This document shows, piece after piece, positions 8,150 through 18,788 of a stretch of 64,000 nucleotides of DNA; the first letter of the stretch is position 1, and every line of letters starts with the position of its first letter. Origin of the DNA: HTCC5015 sp051747425. Lineage in GTDB: Bacteria > Pseudomonadota > Gammaproteobacteria > HTCC5015. The translations under genes were made by a program, and so were the position numbers. The notes under the pieces were generated by a model. The model ran no database searches and was not told the origin of the DNA. It was given only the letters and a program-made list of their open reading frames with translations. The stretch covers positions 1 to 64,000 of the forward strand of contig JBNJGD010000011.1 in NCBI GenBank assembly GCA_051747425.1, given 5' to 3'.

Positions 8150-8656
8150 ATGGCAAACTTTGATAAAGACGGCGTCAATGACGGCATGATCGAAAAGCTG
8201 GTTGCCGTTAACCGCGTTTCTAAAGTGGTTAAGGGTGGTCGCCAGTTCTCTTTCACTGCGCTGACAGTGGTCGGTGACGGTGAAGGTAAGATCGGCTTCG
8301 GTTACGCCAAGGCCAAAGAGGTGCCCGCCGCCATTCAGAAGGCGATGGAACAGGCGCGCAAGACCATGAAGAAGGTCAACCTCAAAGACGGCACTTTGTT
8401 TTATCCCGTCAAGGCCAACCACGGCGCGGCCAATGTGTTTATGCAGCCCGCTTCAGACGGTACTGGCGTTATTGCTGGTGGTGCCATGCGCAGCGTGCTC
8501 GAGGCGGTAGGCGTCAAGAATGTTCTGGCCAAGACCACCGGCTCGCGCAATCCGATTAATGTGGTTCGCGCCACTATCAAGGGTCTTACCGCCGTCCACT
8601 CCCCCGAGGAAGTGGCAGCCAAGCGCGGTAAGTCAGTTGAAGACATCCTGGGTTAA
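8150..8656 (+). CDS. rpsE: 30S ribosomal protein S5
   Basis: S5 is a 30S body protein affecting decoding accuracy. The 168-residue product has the dsRBD-like N-terminal domain (LVAVNRVSKVVKGGRQFSFT) and the C-terminal VLEAVGVKNVLAKTTGSRNP. The loop VNRVSKVVKGGR, where spectinomycin-resistance changes occur in other species, looks wild type. Confidence 0.97.
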   Translation: MANFDKDGVNDGMIEKLVAVNRVSKVVKGGRQFSFTALTVVGDGEGKIGFGYAKAKEVPAAIQKAMEQARKTMKKVNLKDGTLFYPVKANHGAANVFMQPASDGTGVIAGGAMRSVLEAVGVKNVLAKTTGSRNPINVVRATIKGLTAVHSPEEVAAKRGKSVEDILG

Positions 8657-8669
8657 GAGGGTTTGAGTC

Positions 8670-8858
8670 ATGGCACAAGCTAAAACAGTTAAAGTGACCC
8701 AGGTTAAGTCGGCCATTGGTCGACTCAAAAACCACCAGGCGAGTCTGCGTGGTTTGGGTCTTCGTCGCATCAACCACACAGTGGAAGTCCAGGACACCCC
8801 GGAAAATCGCGGGATGATCAACCGGATTTCCTACATGGTCAAAGTTGAGGAAGCTTAA
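8670..8858 (+). CDS. rpmD: 50S ribosomal protein L30
   Basis: L30 is a small ferredoxin-like-fold protein of the 50S subunit. The 62-residue product contains KVTQVKSAIGRLKNHQASLRG and LGLRRINHTVEVQDTPENRG, which define the family. It lies between rpsE and rplO with 13- and 2-base gaps. Confidence 0.96.
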   Translation: MAQAKTVKVTQVKSAIGRLKNHQASLRGLGLRRINHTVEVQDTPENRGMINRISYMVKVEEA

Positions 8859-8860
8859 GT

Positions 8861-9295
8861 ATGAAACTCAATGAACTTAAGCCGGCAGAGGGTGCCCGCG
8901 GTCGCGTCAAGCGCGTTGCTCGAGGCATCGGCTCCACGCTGGGCAAAACCGCAGGCCGTGGCCACAAGGGTCAGAAATCGCGTTCGGGCGGTTTCCACAA
9001 GCTCGGCTTCGAGGGTGGTCAAATGCCCATCCAGCGCCGTTTGCCCAAAGTGGGCTTCAGCTCGCGCATTGGTCGTCGCTCTGAAGAGGTTCGCCTCAGT
9101 GAGTTGAACGGTGTCGAGGGCGATGTAGTGGATCTCCTGAGCCTCAAGAAGGCTGGCGTGATTTCACAGCGCTCCCTGCAGGCCAAAATCTTTGCCTCTG
9201 GCGAGATTAACAAGGCCGTTACAGTGAAAGGTGTTGGCGTGAGCAAAGGCGCTCGCGAGGCCATCGAGAAAGCTGGCGGCAAGGTCGAGGAATAA
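8861..9295 (+). CDS. rplO: 50S ribosomal protein L15
   Basis: L15 is a late-assembly 50S protein. The 144-residue product begins MKLNELKPAEGARG and has the glycine- and arginine-rich extension GRGHKGQKSRSGG followed by GFEGGQMPIQRRLPKVGF. It precedes secY by six bases, the standard arrangement that ties translocon supply to ribosome synthesis. Confidence 0.97.
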   Translation: MKLNELKPAEGARGRVKRVARGIGSTLGKTAGRGHKGQKSRSGGFHKLGFEGGQMPIQRRLPKVGFSSRIGRRSEEVRLSELNGVEGDVVDLLSLKKAGVISQRSLQAKIFASGEINKAVTVKGVGVSKGAREAIEKAGGKVEE

Positions 9296-9301
9296 GCGAG
9301 T

Positions 9302-10651
9302 ATGTCCCGTCCCGGCGCACAGATGAATCCCGGAGCGAACCTCGGAAAATTGACCGAGGTTCGCAACCGTATTCTGTTCCTGTTGTTTGCCCTGTTGATC
9401 TATCGACTGGGGTCGTACATTACTGTGCCTGGCGTTAATCCCAGGGTGATGTCCGACCTGTTCCAGTCACAGTCTGATGGCATTCTTGGCATGGTGGATG
9501 TTTTCGCCGGTGGTGCACTGGGCCGCATGTCACTGTTTGCTCTGGGTGTGATGCCCTACATTACGGCGGCAATTATCGTCCAGATGATGAGCCATGTGCA
9601 TCCTCCCTTTATTGAGCTGCGCAAGGAAGGCCAGTCGGGTCAGCGCAAGCTGACACAGTACACCCGCTATTTAACATTGCTGCTGGCTGGCATGCAGTCA
9701 ATTGGTGTGTCTGTTGCCTTGCAAAATCCCGAGTTTGCCGGTCCTGACCTGGTTCGCAATCCGGGCGCCAGCTTTATATTTACAGCCACGATTAGTCTGG
9801 TGACCGGCACCATGTTTTTGATGTGGCTGGGTGAACAGATCACTGAGCGCGGCATCGGTAACGGCATTTCCATGCTGATCTTTGCCGGTATTGTTGCAGG
9901 GTTGCCCTCGGCCATCGGCGGCGTTCTGGACCTGGCCTCTCAGGGTCAGATGTCCTACCCGGTGTTGTTAATGGTGTTTGTGGTGGCCGCAGCAGTCACA
10001 TACTTTGTGATTGTGATGGAGCGGGGTCAGCGCCGCATCACCATCAACTTCGCCAAGCGTCAGCAGGGCCGTCGACAGTTTGCAGCACAGAGCTCTCACT
10101 TGCCGCTCAAGCTGAATATCGCCGGCGTGATTCCGGCCATTTTCGCCCAGGCCATCATTTTGTTCCCGGGTACAATTGCCAGTTTTGCCGGCAATGCCGG
10201 GCCTACATCGTGGGTGCGCGATCTGGCGACATTTTTGGCGCCCGGCCAGCCGGCGCACATGATTATTTATGGCGCGGCGATTATCTTCTTCTGCTTCTTC
10301 TATGCAGCGCTGATATTCAATGCCCGCGAAACCGCCGACAACCTGAAGAAGCAGGGGGCGTTCATTCCCGGGATCCGTCCCGGTGAGCAGACTGCCCGTT
10401 ACATCGACGGTGTAATGACTCGCCTGACGGTAGTGGGCTCGCTGTACATTACTGCAGTTTGTCTGCTGCCAATGGTGCTGATCAGCTACTTTAATGTGCC
10501 GTTTAACTTTGGTGGTACAGCGCTGTTGATTGTGGTCGTGGTGGTCATGGACTTTATGTCCCAGCTTCAGGCTCACATGATGTCTCATCAGTACGAGAGC
10601 CTGATGAAAAAGTCTAATTTGAAAGGTGCAGGCCCTCAGGGCTCTCGCTAA
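9302..10651 (+). CDS. secY: Protein translocase subunit SecY
   Basis: SecY is the channel of the Sec translocon and partners with SecE and SecG. The 449-residue product has ten hydrophobic segments by inspection. It starts with the cytoplasmic GANLGKLTEVRNRILF followed by helix one, and it carries the SecA/ribosome-binding loop FAKRQQGRRQF and the segment GTALLIVVVVVMDF near the C-terminus. Length is close to E. coli SecY (443). It sits at the end of the spc block, with rpmJ 22 bases downstream. Confidence 0.98.
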   Translation: MSRPGAQMNPGANLGKLTEVRNRILFLLFALLIYRLGSYITVPGVNPRVMSDLFQSQSDGILGMVDVFAGGALGRMSLFALGVMPYITAAIIVQMMSHVHPPFIELRKEGQSGQRKLTQYTRYLTLLLAGMQSIGVSVALQNPEFAGPDLVRNPGASFIFTATISLVTGTMFLMWLGEQITERGIGNGISMLIFAGIVAGLPSAIGGVLDLASQGQMSYPVLLMVFVVAAAVTYFVIVMERGQRRITINFAKRQQGRRQFAAQSSHLPLKLNIAGVIPAIFAQAIILFPGTIASFAGNAGPTSWVRDLATFLAPGQPAHMIIYGAAIIFFCFFYAALIFNARETADNLKKQGAFIPGIRPGEQTARYIDGVMTRLTVVGSLYITAVCLLPMVLISYFNVPFNFGGTALLIVVVVVMDFMSQLQAHMMSHQYESLMKKSNLKGAGPQGSR

Positions 10652-10673
10652 CGCGGGAAATTGGAGTAAAGAG

Positions 10674-10787
10674 ATGAAAGTACGAGCTTCCGTAAAGAAA
10701 ATTTGCCGCAATTGCAAAGTAATTCGGCGCAATGGCAAAGTCCGGGTGATCTGTAGTGATCCCCGCCACAAGCAAGTCCAGGGTTGA
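10674..10787 (+). CDS. rpmJ: 50S ribosomal protein L36, zinc-binding form
   Basis: This 37-residue protein is the last spc-operon product. It reads MKVRASVKKICRNCKVIRRN, then GKVRVICSDPRHKQVQG. The zinc ligands C11, C14, C27 and H32 are all present, so this is the zinc-dependent (C+) paralogue. The start is set by TTGGAGTAAAGAG, with GGAG as binding site. It lies between secY and rpsM as in E. coli. Confidence 0.97.
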   Translation: MKVRASVKKICRNCKVIRRNGKVRVICSDPRHKQVQG

Positions 10788-10874
10788 TTTTCACCTTTGG
10801 CGTTGATTTTTAACCTTAATTCTATAGAATTGCGCCCCTTCGGTTGATGGGCGCGAATCCAGGAGTTCTGCTCA
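10788..10874 (+). promoter_or_regulatory. Promoter and leader of the alpha operon (before rpsM)
   Basis: A good sigma-70-like promoter is visible: TTGATT at 10803-10808, a 16-base spacer and TAGAAT at 10825-10830. The -10 lies inside a perfect 14-base palindrome AATTCTATAGAATT (10818-10831). A 6-bp hairpin GCGCCC/GGGCGC spans 10832-10854, and a binding site CAGGAG lies near 10860. In E. coli the alpha operon leader is folded into a pseudoknot bound by S4 (rpsD, encoded downstream). A similar role here is inferred from position only. Confidence 0.55.
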
Positions 10875-11231
10875 ATGGCACGTATAGCCGGTATAAACAT
10901 TCCAGTAAACAAGCACGCCTGGGTTGCCTTGACCTCGGTCTATGGCATCGGCCGCACGCGTGCCTACTCGATTTGCGAAGCAGCGGGCGTAGAGCCCAAT
11001 GCCAAGATTCGCGAACTGGGTGATGACCAAATCGAACACTTGCGCACGGAAGTGGGCAAATTTGTCGTGGAGGGCGATTTGCGTCGCGAAGTCTCCATGA
11101 ATATCAAGCGCTTGATGGATCTCGGTTGTTACCGTGGATTGCGTCACCGCCGCGGCCTGCCCCTCCGTGGCCAGCGCACCAAGACCAATGCGCGTACCCG
11201 CAAAGGTCCGCGTAAACCCATCAAGCGATAA
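10875..11231 (+). CDS. rpsM: 30S ribosomal protein S13
   Basis: S13 is a 30S head protein that bridges to L5 and contacts P-site tRNA. The 118-residue product starts MARIAGINIPVNKHAWVALT and ends with the basic tail RGQRTKTNARTRKGPRKP. It is the first gene of the alpha operon, 87 bases after rpmJ. Confidence 0.98.
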   Translation: MARIAGINIPVNKHAWVALTSVYGIGRTRAYSICEAAGVEPNAKIRELGDDQIEHLRTEVGKFVVEGDLRREVSMNIKRLMDLGCYRGLRHRRGLPLRGQRTKTNARTRKGPRKPIKR

Positions 11232-11256
11232 GCCTGAGATTTAGGTAGAGAGAATT

Positions 11257-11643
11257 ATGGCAAAGCCAACACGCACGCGTAAAAAGAATCGCCGCACAGT
11301 CACCGAGGGCGTAGCCCATATCTATGCGTCGTTCAACAATACGATTGTTACCATCACGGATCGCCAGGGCAACACCCTGTCATGGGCGACCTCCGGTGGT
11401 TCCGGTTTCCGTGGCTCGCGCAAGAGCACTCCGTTTGCCGCCCAGGTGGCTGCGGAGCGCGCCGGCGAAACGGCCAAGGAATACGGCTTGAAGAACCTCG
11501 ATGTTGAAGTGAAGGGTCCCGGCCCGGGCCGCGAGTCCGCCGTTCGCGCCCTCAACAATGTCGGCTTCAAGATTTCCCATATTAAAGATGTGACACCGTT
11601 GCCGCACAACGGTTGCCGTCCCAGCAAACGCCGTCGCGTATAA
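11257..11643 (+). CDS. rpsK: 30S ribosomal protein S11
   Basis: S11 is a platform protein next to the E-site. The 128-residue product contains VAHIYASFNNTIVTITDRQG, GFRGSRKSTPFAAQ and the terminal HNGCRPSKRRRV, all signature segments. It is flanked by rpsM (25 bases) and rpsD (15 bases). Confidence 0.98.
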   Translation: MAKPTRTRKKNRRTVTEGVAHIYASFNNTIVTITDRQGNTLSWATSGGSGFRGSRKSTPFAAQVAAERAGETAKEYGLKNLDVEVKGPGPGRESAVRALNNVGFKISHIKDVTPLPHNGCRPSKRRRV

Positions 11644-11658
11644 AAGAGGAGACTCGTT

Positions 11659-12279
11659 GTGGCAAGATATCGTGGTCCCAAATGTAAGTTAGCTCGTCGC
11701 GAAGGCACCGACCTCTATTTGAAGTCAGGTATTCGCTCGCTCGATTCCAAGTGCAACATGGAGCGCACCCCTGGTCAGACTCAGGCCCGCCGTGGCCGCA
11801 TCTCTGACTATGGTTTGCAGCTGCGTGAAAAGCAGAAAGTTCGCCGCATCTATGGCGTGCTCGAGCGGCAGTTCCGCAACTACTACAAAACCGCAGCTCG
11901 GCAGAAGGGCTCAACCGGTGAAAACCTGTTGAAGCTGCTTGAGTGCCGGCTTGATAATGTCGTTTACCGTATGGGCTATGGCTCCACTCGCGCTGAAGCG
12001 CGCCAGCTGGTCAGTCACAAGGCTATTGTGGTCAACGGTCATGTCGTCAATGTGCCCTCTTACCAGGTCAAGGCCGGTGACGAGATCACTGTTCGCGAAA
12101 AGGCCAACAATCAGACTCGCATCCAGGATGCCATCGAGCTGGCCCAACAGCGCGGCGTGGTCGAGTGGGTTGAAGTCGATGCCAAGAAGCTGTCCGGCGT
12201 ATTCAAGAATGTGCCCGACCGCTCCGACCTCCCCGCTGAGATCAATGAGAATCTCATCGTCGAGCTGTACTCCAAGTAA
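11659..12279 (+). CDS. rpsD: 30S ribosomal protein S4
   Basis: S4 initiates 30S assembly and, in E. coli, represses the alpha operon. The 206-residue product begins at a GTG codon (11659), preceded by AAAAGAGGAGACTCGTT with GAGGAG as binding site. An upstream ATG in frame is absent. It has the N-terminal MARYRGPKCKLARREG and an S4 RNA-binding domain around residues 95-160 (RLDNVVYRMGYGSTRAEARQ). No CxxC zinc pairs are seen. Confidence 0.97.
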   Translation: MARYRGPKCKLARREGTDLYLKSGIRSLDSKCNMERTPGQTQARRGRISDYGLQLREKQKVRRIYGVLERQFRNYYKTAARQKGSTGENLLKLLECRLDNVVYRMGYGSTRAEARQLVSHKAIVVNGHVVNVPSYQVKAGDEITVREKANNQTRIQDAIELAQQRGVVEWVEVDAKKLSGVFKNVPDRSDLPAEINENLIVELYSK

Positions 12280-12304
12280 ACCGAATTTTTAGGAGAGCGC
12301 CTAC

Positions 12305-13297
12305 ATGTCAGGCAATGTCAACGAATTTCTGAAGCCGCGTCTGGTAGATGTGCAGCAGTTGTCCGACACCCGCGCCAAGGTTGTGTTGGAACCCCTTGAG
12401 CGTGGCTTCGGTCACACTCTGGGCAATGCCCTGCGTCGCATTCTTTTGTCCTCCATGCCCGGTGCGGCAGTGACAGAAGTGCAAATCGAGGGTGTTCTCC
12501 ACGAGTACACTACGATTGAGGGTGTCCAGGAAGATGTTCTTGAGATTCTTCTGAATCTCAAAAAGCTGGCCATCATCCTCAACGCCAAAAACGAGGCGGT
12601 CCTCAGCCTGAGCAAGAAGGGCAAGGGTCCGGTCAAGGCAGGCGATATCCAGACGGATCACGATGTTGAAATCGTCAACCAGGATTATGTTATTGCCAAC
12701 CTGACCCAGGACGATTCCGAGCTCAACATCACGCTCAAGGTTCGCAAGGGCCGGGGCTACGAGCCGGCCAATCAGCGCCGCGAAGAAGCCGAATCGACGG
12801 CTGTCGGCACACTGCAGCTGGATGCCAGCTACAGCCCGATCTACCGCGTCGCCTACACTGTCGACAGCGCCCGCGTCGAACAGCGCACAGACCTCGACAA
12901 GCTGATCATCGACCTCGAGACTAACGGTACGATCGACCCGGAAGAGTCAATCCGCCGTGCAGCCACCATTCTGCAAGAGCAGATCTCGGTGTTTGTCGAC
13001 CTCCAGGCTGAGGCCGTTTCCGAGGAAGAAGACGATGCCAGCGATATCGATCCGGTACTGCTGCGCCCTGTCGACGATCTCGAACTTACGGTTCGCTCTG
13101 CCAACTGCCTGAAAGCCGAAAACATTTACTACATCGGCGATCTGATTCAGCGCACCGAGGTAGAGTTGCTCAAGACACCGAACTTGGGCAAGAAATCGCT
13201 TACCGAAATCAAAGATGTGCTGGCCCAACATGGCCTGTCGTTGGGAATGCGCCTGGAAAACTGGCCTCCCGCGTCAATTGCCAAAGAAGCCAGCTAA
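12305..13297 (+). CDS. rpoA: RNA polymerase subunit alpha
   Basis: The alpha dimer scaffolds RNA polymerase assembly, and its C-terminal domain binds UP elements and activators. The 330-residue product has the N-terminal domain with GFGHTLGNALRRILLSSMPG and a C-terminal domain from about residue 250, with LRSANCLKAENIYYIGDL-like helices (visible as VRSANCLKAENIYYIGDL) and TPNLGKKSLTEIKDVL. The linker is acidic (SEEEDDASDID). It lies between rpsD and rplQ, the standard position. Confidence 0.98.
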   Translation: MSGNVNEFLKPRLVDVQQLSDTRAKVVLEPLERGFGHTLGNALRRILLSSMPGAAVTEVQIEGVLHEYTTIEGVQEDVLEILLNLKKLAIILNAKNEAVLSLSKKGKGPVKAGDIQTDHDVEIVNQDYVIANLTQDDSELNITLKVRKGRGYEPANQRREEAESTAVGTLQLDASYSPIYRVAYTVDSARVEQRTDLDKLIIDLETNGTIDPEESIRRAATILQEQISVFVDLQAEAVSEEEDDASDIDPVLLRPVDDLELTVRSANCLKAENIYYIGDLIQRTEVELLKTPNLGKKSLTEIKDVLAQHGLSLGMRLENWPPASIAKEAS

Positions 13298-13331
13298 GTC
13301 GTTATACCGTTTATTTTAGGAATTTTGAGCC

Positions 13332-13733
13332 ATGCGCCATCGTAAATCCGGTCGTAAGCTAAACCGCAACAGCTCTCACCGCAAAGCCATGTACACCAAC
13401 ATGGCCGGTTCGCTCATTGAGCACGAGCTGATTAAAACCACACTGCCCAAGGCCAAGGAATTGCGCCGCGTCGCCGAGCCACTGATTACACTGGCTAAAA
13501 ACGACAGTGTCGCAAACCGCCGCCTGGCTTTTGCCCGCCTGGGTAACAACCGTAATGCCTCGCGCATTGTCGGCAAGTTGTTCAGCGAGATTGGCCCGCG
13601 CGTCAAGGACCGCAACGGCGGTTATACCCGTATTCTCAAGTGCGGTCTTCGCGCCGGCGACAAGGCCCCCATGGCCTATATCGAGTTGGTGGATCGCGGT
13701 GCTGCACCCGCTGTTGAAGGTGACAGCGAATAA
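13332..13733 (+). CDS. rplQ: 50S ribosomal protein L17
   Basis: L17 is a 50S protein near the tunnel exit. The 133-residue product begins MRHRKSGRKLNRNSSHRKAM, the family hallmark, and ends in an acidic tail. It closes the alpha operon and is followed by a strong inverted repeat at 13751-13794. Confidence 0.97.
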   Translation: MRHRKSGRKLNRNSSHRKAMYTNMAGSLIEHELIKTTLPKAKELRRVAEPLITLAKNDSVANRRLAFARLGNNRNASRIVGKLFSEIGPRVKDRNGGYTRILKCGLRAGDKAPMAYIELVDRGAAPAVEGDSE

Positions 13734-13750
13734 TCTGTAAAAGATTCGCC

Positions 13751-13794
13751 AATCCATAAAGAGGCCGGGCATTGCCCGGCCTTTTTTATGGATT
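13751..13794. terminator. Bidirectional intrinsic terminator between rplQ and uvrA
   Basis: The stem AGGCCGGGC (13762-13770) pairs with GCCCGGCCT (13774-13782) over an ATT loop, followed by a run of T. Outside it, AATCCATAAA (13751-13760) pairs with TTTATGGATT (13785-13794), so the complete 44-base element is nearly a perfect inverted repeat. It can serve both the rightward ribosomal operon and the leftward uvrA transcript, whose stop is about 70 bases away. Confidence 0.9.
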
Positions 13795-13865
13795 GATGGG
13801 AAGTGCGATGAAGTGCACCGAAATCGCCGGAACGACATTCCGCTACCGGCGAAGGCGGGTGTGCG

Positions 13866-16688
<2,823 letters not shown>

Positions 16689-16805
16689 AGGCGCTCCTCG
16701 TTATTGGCGAGTCAAAGGAAGTAAACCAGCCATTATAACGCGGGAGGGCGTCGAAGGCCTGTGATAGAATGCCGCCGATTTATTTCATTCGCGGGTTTTT
16801 CTGGC
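16689..16805. promoter_or_regulatory. Divergent promoter region uvrA / MFS transporter
   Basis: On the minus strand TATAAT occupies 16732-16737 and points to uvrA. On the plus strand TGTGATAGAAT (TAGAAT at 16765-16770) points to the MFS gene. Neither has a convincing -35 at the ideal spacing. The plus-strand -10 overlaps an in-frame GTG at 16761, which argues that translation of the MFS gene begins further down at 16806. No LexA-type palindrome is visible. Confidence 0.5.
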
Positions 16806-18182
16806 ATGTCCCCCACAGGCGGCGCAAGTAGCGAAAAAATGCTTCCCGGCGAGCGCCGTGCGGCGCTCAGCCTGGCGCTGGTGTACATGTTCCGCATGGT
16901 TGGCCTGTTTATCGTCCTCCCCGTGCTGGCCCTCCACGCCGAGAACCTTCCCGGTGCCACCCCCCTGCTGCTCGGCCTGGCCGTGGGCGTCTATGGTTTA
17001 ACCCAGGCGCTGTTGCAAATTCCCTTCGGCGCTCTCTCGGATCACATTGGTCGCAAACCGGTGATCGTCGCCGGGCTACTGATCTTTGCCGCGGGCAGCG
17101 CCGTCGCGGCCACGGCCGACAGTGTTTACGGCGTGGTGGCCGGGCGCGCACTACAGGGCGCCGGCGCGGTGGCGGCGGCGATCATGGCGCTTGCCGCCGA
17201 TCTCAGTCGCGACGATCAGCGCACCAAGGTGATGGCCATTATCGGTGCCTCCATCGGCCTGGCCTTTCTTTTGTCGCTGATGCTGGGGCCGCTGCTCAGC
17301 GCCTGGGTGGGCGTTCCGGGGCTGTTCTGGCTGAGTCTGGCCCTGGCGCTGGGGGGCGCGCTGGTGGTGATTTTTCTGGTGCCGGCCCCACAGCGCATGG
17401 CCGCGGCCAGCGGCTTTGCCCTGCACGATCTGGGGCGGGTGCTGTCCGACCGGGGTTTGCTGTCGCTCAATTTGAGTATCTTTTGTCTGCACGGCAGCCT
17501 GATGGCGCTGTTTGTCGCTGTGCCGTTCTTCCTGCGCGACCGGATAGGCATAGAGGTGGATAGTCACGCCCGTGTGTACCTGCCGGTGATGGCGGCGGCG
17601 CTGTTGTTGGCGGTACCGGTAATCATGCGTTCCGGCCGCAGCGGCGCCCAAACCAAGGCCCTGCGGCTGGGTTTGCTGTCCATTGCCGCCGGTACCGCCG
17701 CCATGGCCGTGTTCAACCAGGCGCCTGTGTGGCTGGGGGCACTGGTGGTGTACTTTGTCGGCTTCAATATTCTCGAGGCCTCGCTGCCCTCGCTGGTATC
17801 CCGTTTGGTTCCCGGCAGCCACAAGGGCGCGGCCCTGGGGGCCTACTCCACCAGCCAGTTTCTGGGGACCTTCCTCGGCGGCGCGCTGGGTGGCTGGGCG
17901 CTGGGCGCCTTGGGTGTGTCAGGCGTGCTGTGGGGCGTCGCCGCGGTCGTGTTACCGTGGGCCCTGCTGGTATGGCGGGCGCCGCTCGACCCGCCCTGGC
18001 AGAGTTTGGCTCTGGCGCTGGAGGGCGATGCCGACGGGCGCGCCGTGGCCGACCGCCTGAAAACCCTTGAGGGCATCGAGGAGGTCAATTGGGTGCCGGC
18101 CGAATCGCTGATCTATGTGCGCTTTGTGCCCTCGGCCGTCGGGGCTGCGGAAATCCACGCTCAAGCGCAAGCAAACAACTGA
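16806..18182 (+). CDS. MFS transporter, YajR-like with C-terminal domain
   Basis: This 458-residue protein has about 12 hydrophobic segments and MFS landmarks: GALSDHIGRKPVI in the loop between helices 2 and 3, and GRALQGAGAVAAAIMAL in helix 4. After the last helix a soluble tail of about 65 residues (GDADGRAVADRLKTLEGIEE onward) resembles the ferredoxin-like domain at the C-terminus of E. coli YajR. Substrate is unknown. The order uvrA-MFS-ssb is also found in Pseudomonas. I chose ATG 16806 because the earlier GTG overlaps the promoter; ATG 16839 is another option. Confidence 0.85.
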   Translation: MSPTGGASSEKMLPGERRAALSLALVYMFRMVGLFIVLPVLALHAENLPGATPLLLGLAVGVYGLTQALLQIPFGALSDHIGRKPVIVAGLLIFAAGSAVAATADSVYGVVAGRALQGAGAVAAAIMALAADLSRDDQRTKVMAIIGASIGLAFLLSLMLGPLLSAWVGVPGLFWLSLALALGGALVVIFLVPAPQRMAAASGFALHDLGRVLSDRGLLSLNLSIFCLHGSLMALFVAVPFFLRDRIGIEVDSHARVYLPVMAAALLLAVPVIMRSGRSGAQTKALRLGLLSIAAGTAAMAVFNQAPVWLGALVVYFVGFNILEASLPSLVSRLVPGSHKGAALGAYSTSQFLGTFLGGALGGWALGALGVSGVLWGVAAVVLPWALLVWRAPLDPPWQSLALALEGDADGRAVADRLKTLEGIEEVNWVPAESLIYVRFVPSAVGAAEIHAQAQANN

Positions 18183-18224
18183 CATTTGCGGCATAATGGC
18201 CGCGAACAATTGGAGGAAAGGATA

Positions 18225-18722
18225 ATGGCGAGTGTGAATAAAGTGATCCTGGTGGGCAATTTGGGCCAGGACCCCGAGGTGAAGTACATGCCCAGTGGCG
18301 GCGCCGTCGCCAATGTCAGCATCGCCACCAGTGATCGATGGAAAGACAAACAAACCGGAGAACAGCGCGAGCGCACCGAGTGGCACCGCCTGGTTTTCTT
18401 TAACCGCCTGGCCGAGATTGTCGGCGAGTACCTGCAAAAGGGTTCGGCGGTATATGTAGAGGGTCGTTTGCAGACGCGCAAATGGCAGGGCCAGGACGGG
18501 CAGGATCGCTACACCACTGAAATCGTGGTCAACGAGATGCAGATGCTCGGCGGACGCGGTGGTGGTCAGAGCGGCGGCTCGGCCCAGTTTGGTGGCGGCC
18601 AACAGCAGCAGCGCAGCGCACCACGGCCGCAGCAGCAGGCCCAGCAGCAGCAAGGTGGCCCGGCTCCGGCCCCTAACTACGATGGCCCCGGTGATGACTT
18701 TGATGACGACATCCCTTTCTGA
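18225..18722 (+). CDS. ssb: Single-stranded DNA-binding protein
   Basis: SSB coats single-stranded DNA in replication, recombination and repair. The 165-residue product begins MASVNKVILVGNLGQDPEV. It has an OB fold to about residue 110, a glycine/glutamine-rich linker (QQQQRSAPRPQQQAQQQQGG) and the acidic tip DDDIPF that recruits partner proteins. The start is fixed by TGGAGGAAAGGATA just upstream; a longer frame from 18186 has no such site. CATAAT at 18192-18197 may be its -10. Confidence 0.97.
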   Translation: MASVNKVILVGNLGQDPEVKYMPSGGAVANVSIATSDRWKDKQTGEQRERTEWHRLVFFNRLAEIVGEYLQKGSAVYVEGRLQTRKWQGQDGQDRYTTEIVVNEMQMLGGRGGGQSGGSAQFGGGQQQQRSAPRPQQQAQQQQGGPAPAPNYDGPGDDFDDDIPF

Positions 18723-18734
18723 TGTCGTATCCTG

Positions 18735-18786
18735 TTGATTTTAATAAATAATTGGTACAATCCCCGCCCTTTCGGCGGGTTTTTTG
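18735..18786 (+). promoter_or_regulatory. ssb terminator overlapping the miaB promoter
   Basis: A hairpin CCCGCC (18763-18768) / GGCGGG (18774-18779) with a CTTTC loop is followed by TTTTTT at 18780-18785, an intrinsic terminator for ssb. Immediately upstream lie TTGATT (18735-18740) and an extended -10 TGGTACAAT (TACAAT 18756-18761). The predicted miaB transcript would start around 18768, inside the hairpin. The same bases would then act as a terminator for ssb but not for transcripts starting here. The miaB ATG (18789) lies three bases after the T run. Confidence 0.65.
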
Positions 18787-18788
18787 TC

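Noticed and set aside
16689..16805. Possible LexA (SOS) box in front of uvrA
   Set aside because: I looked for CTGT-N8-ACAG and close variants on both strands and found none. SOS control of uvrA at this locus is therefore not supported.
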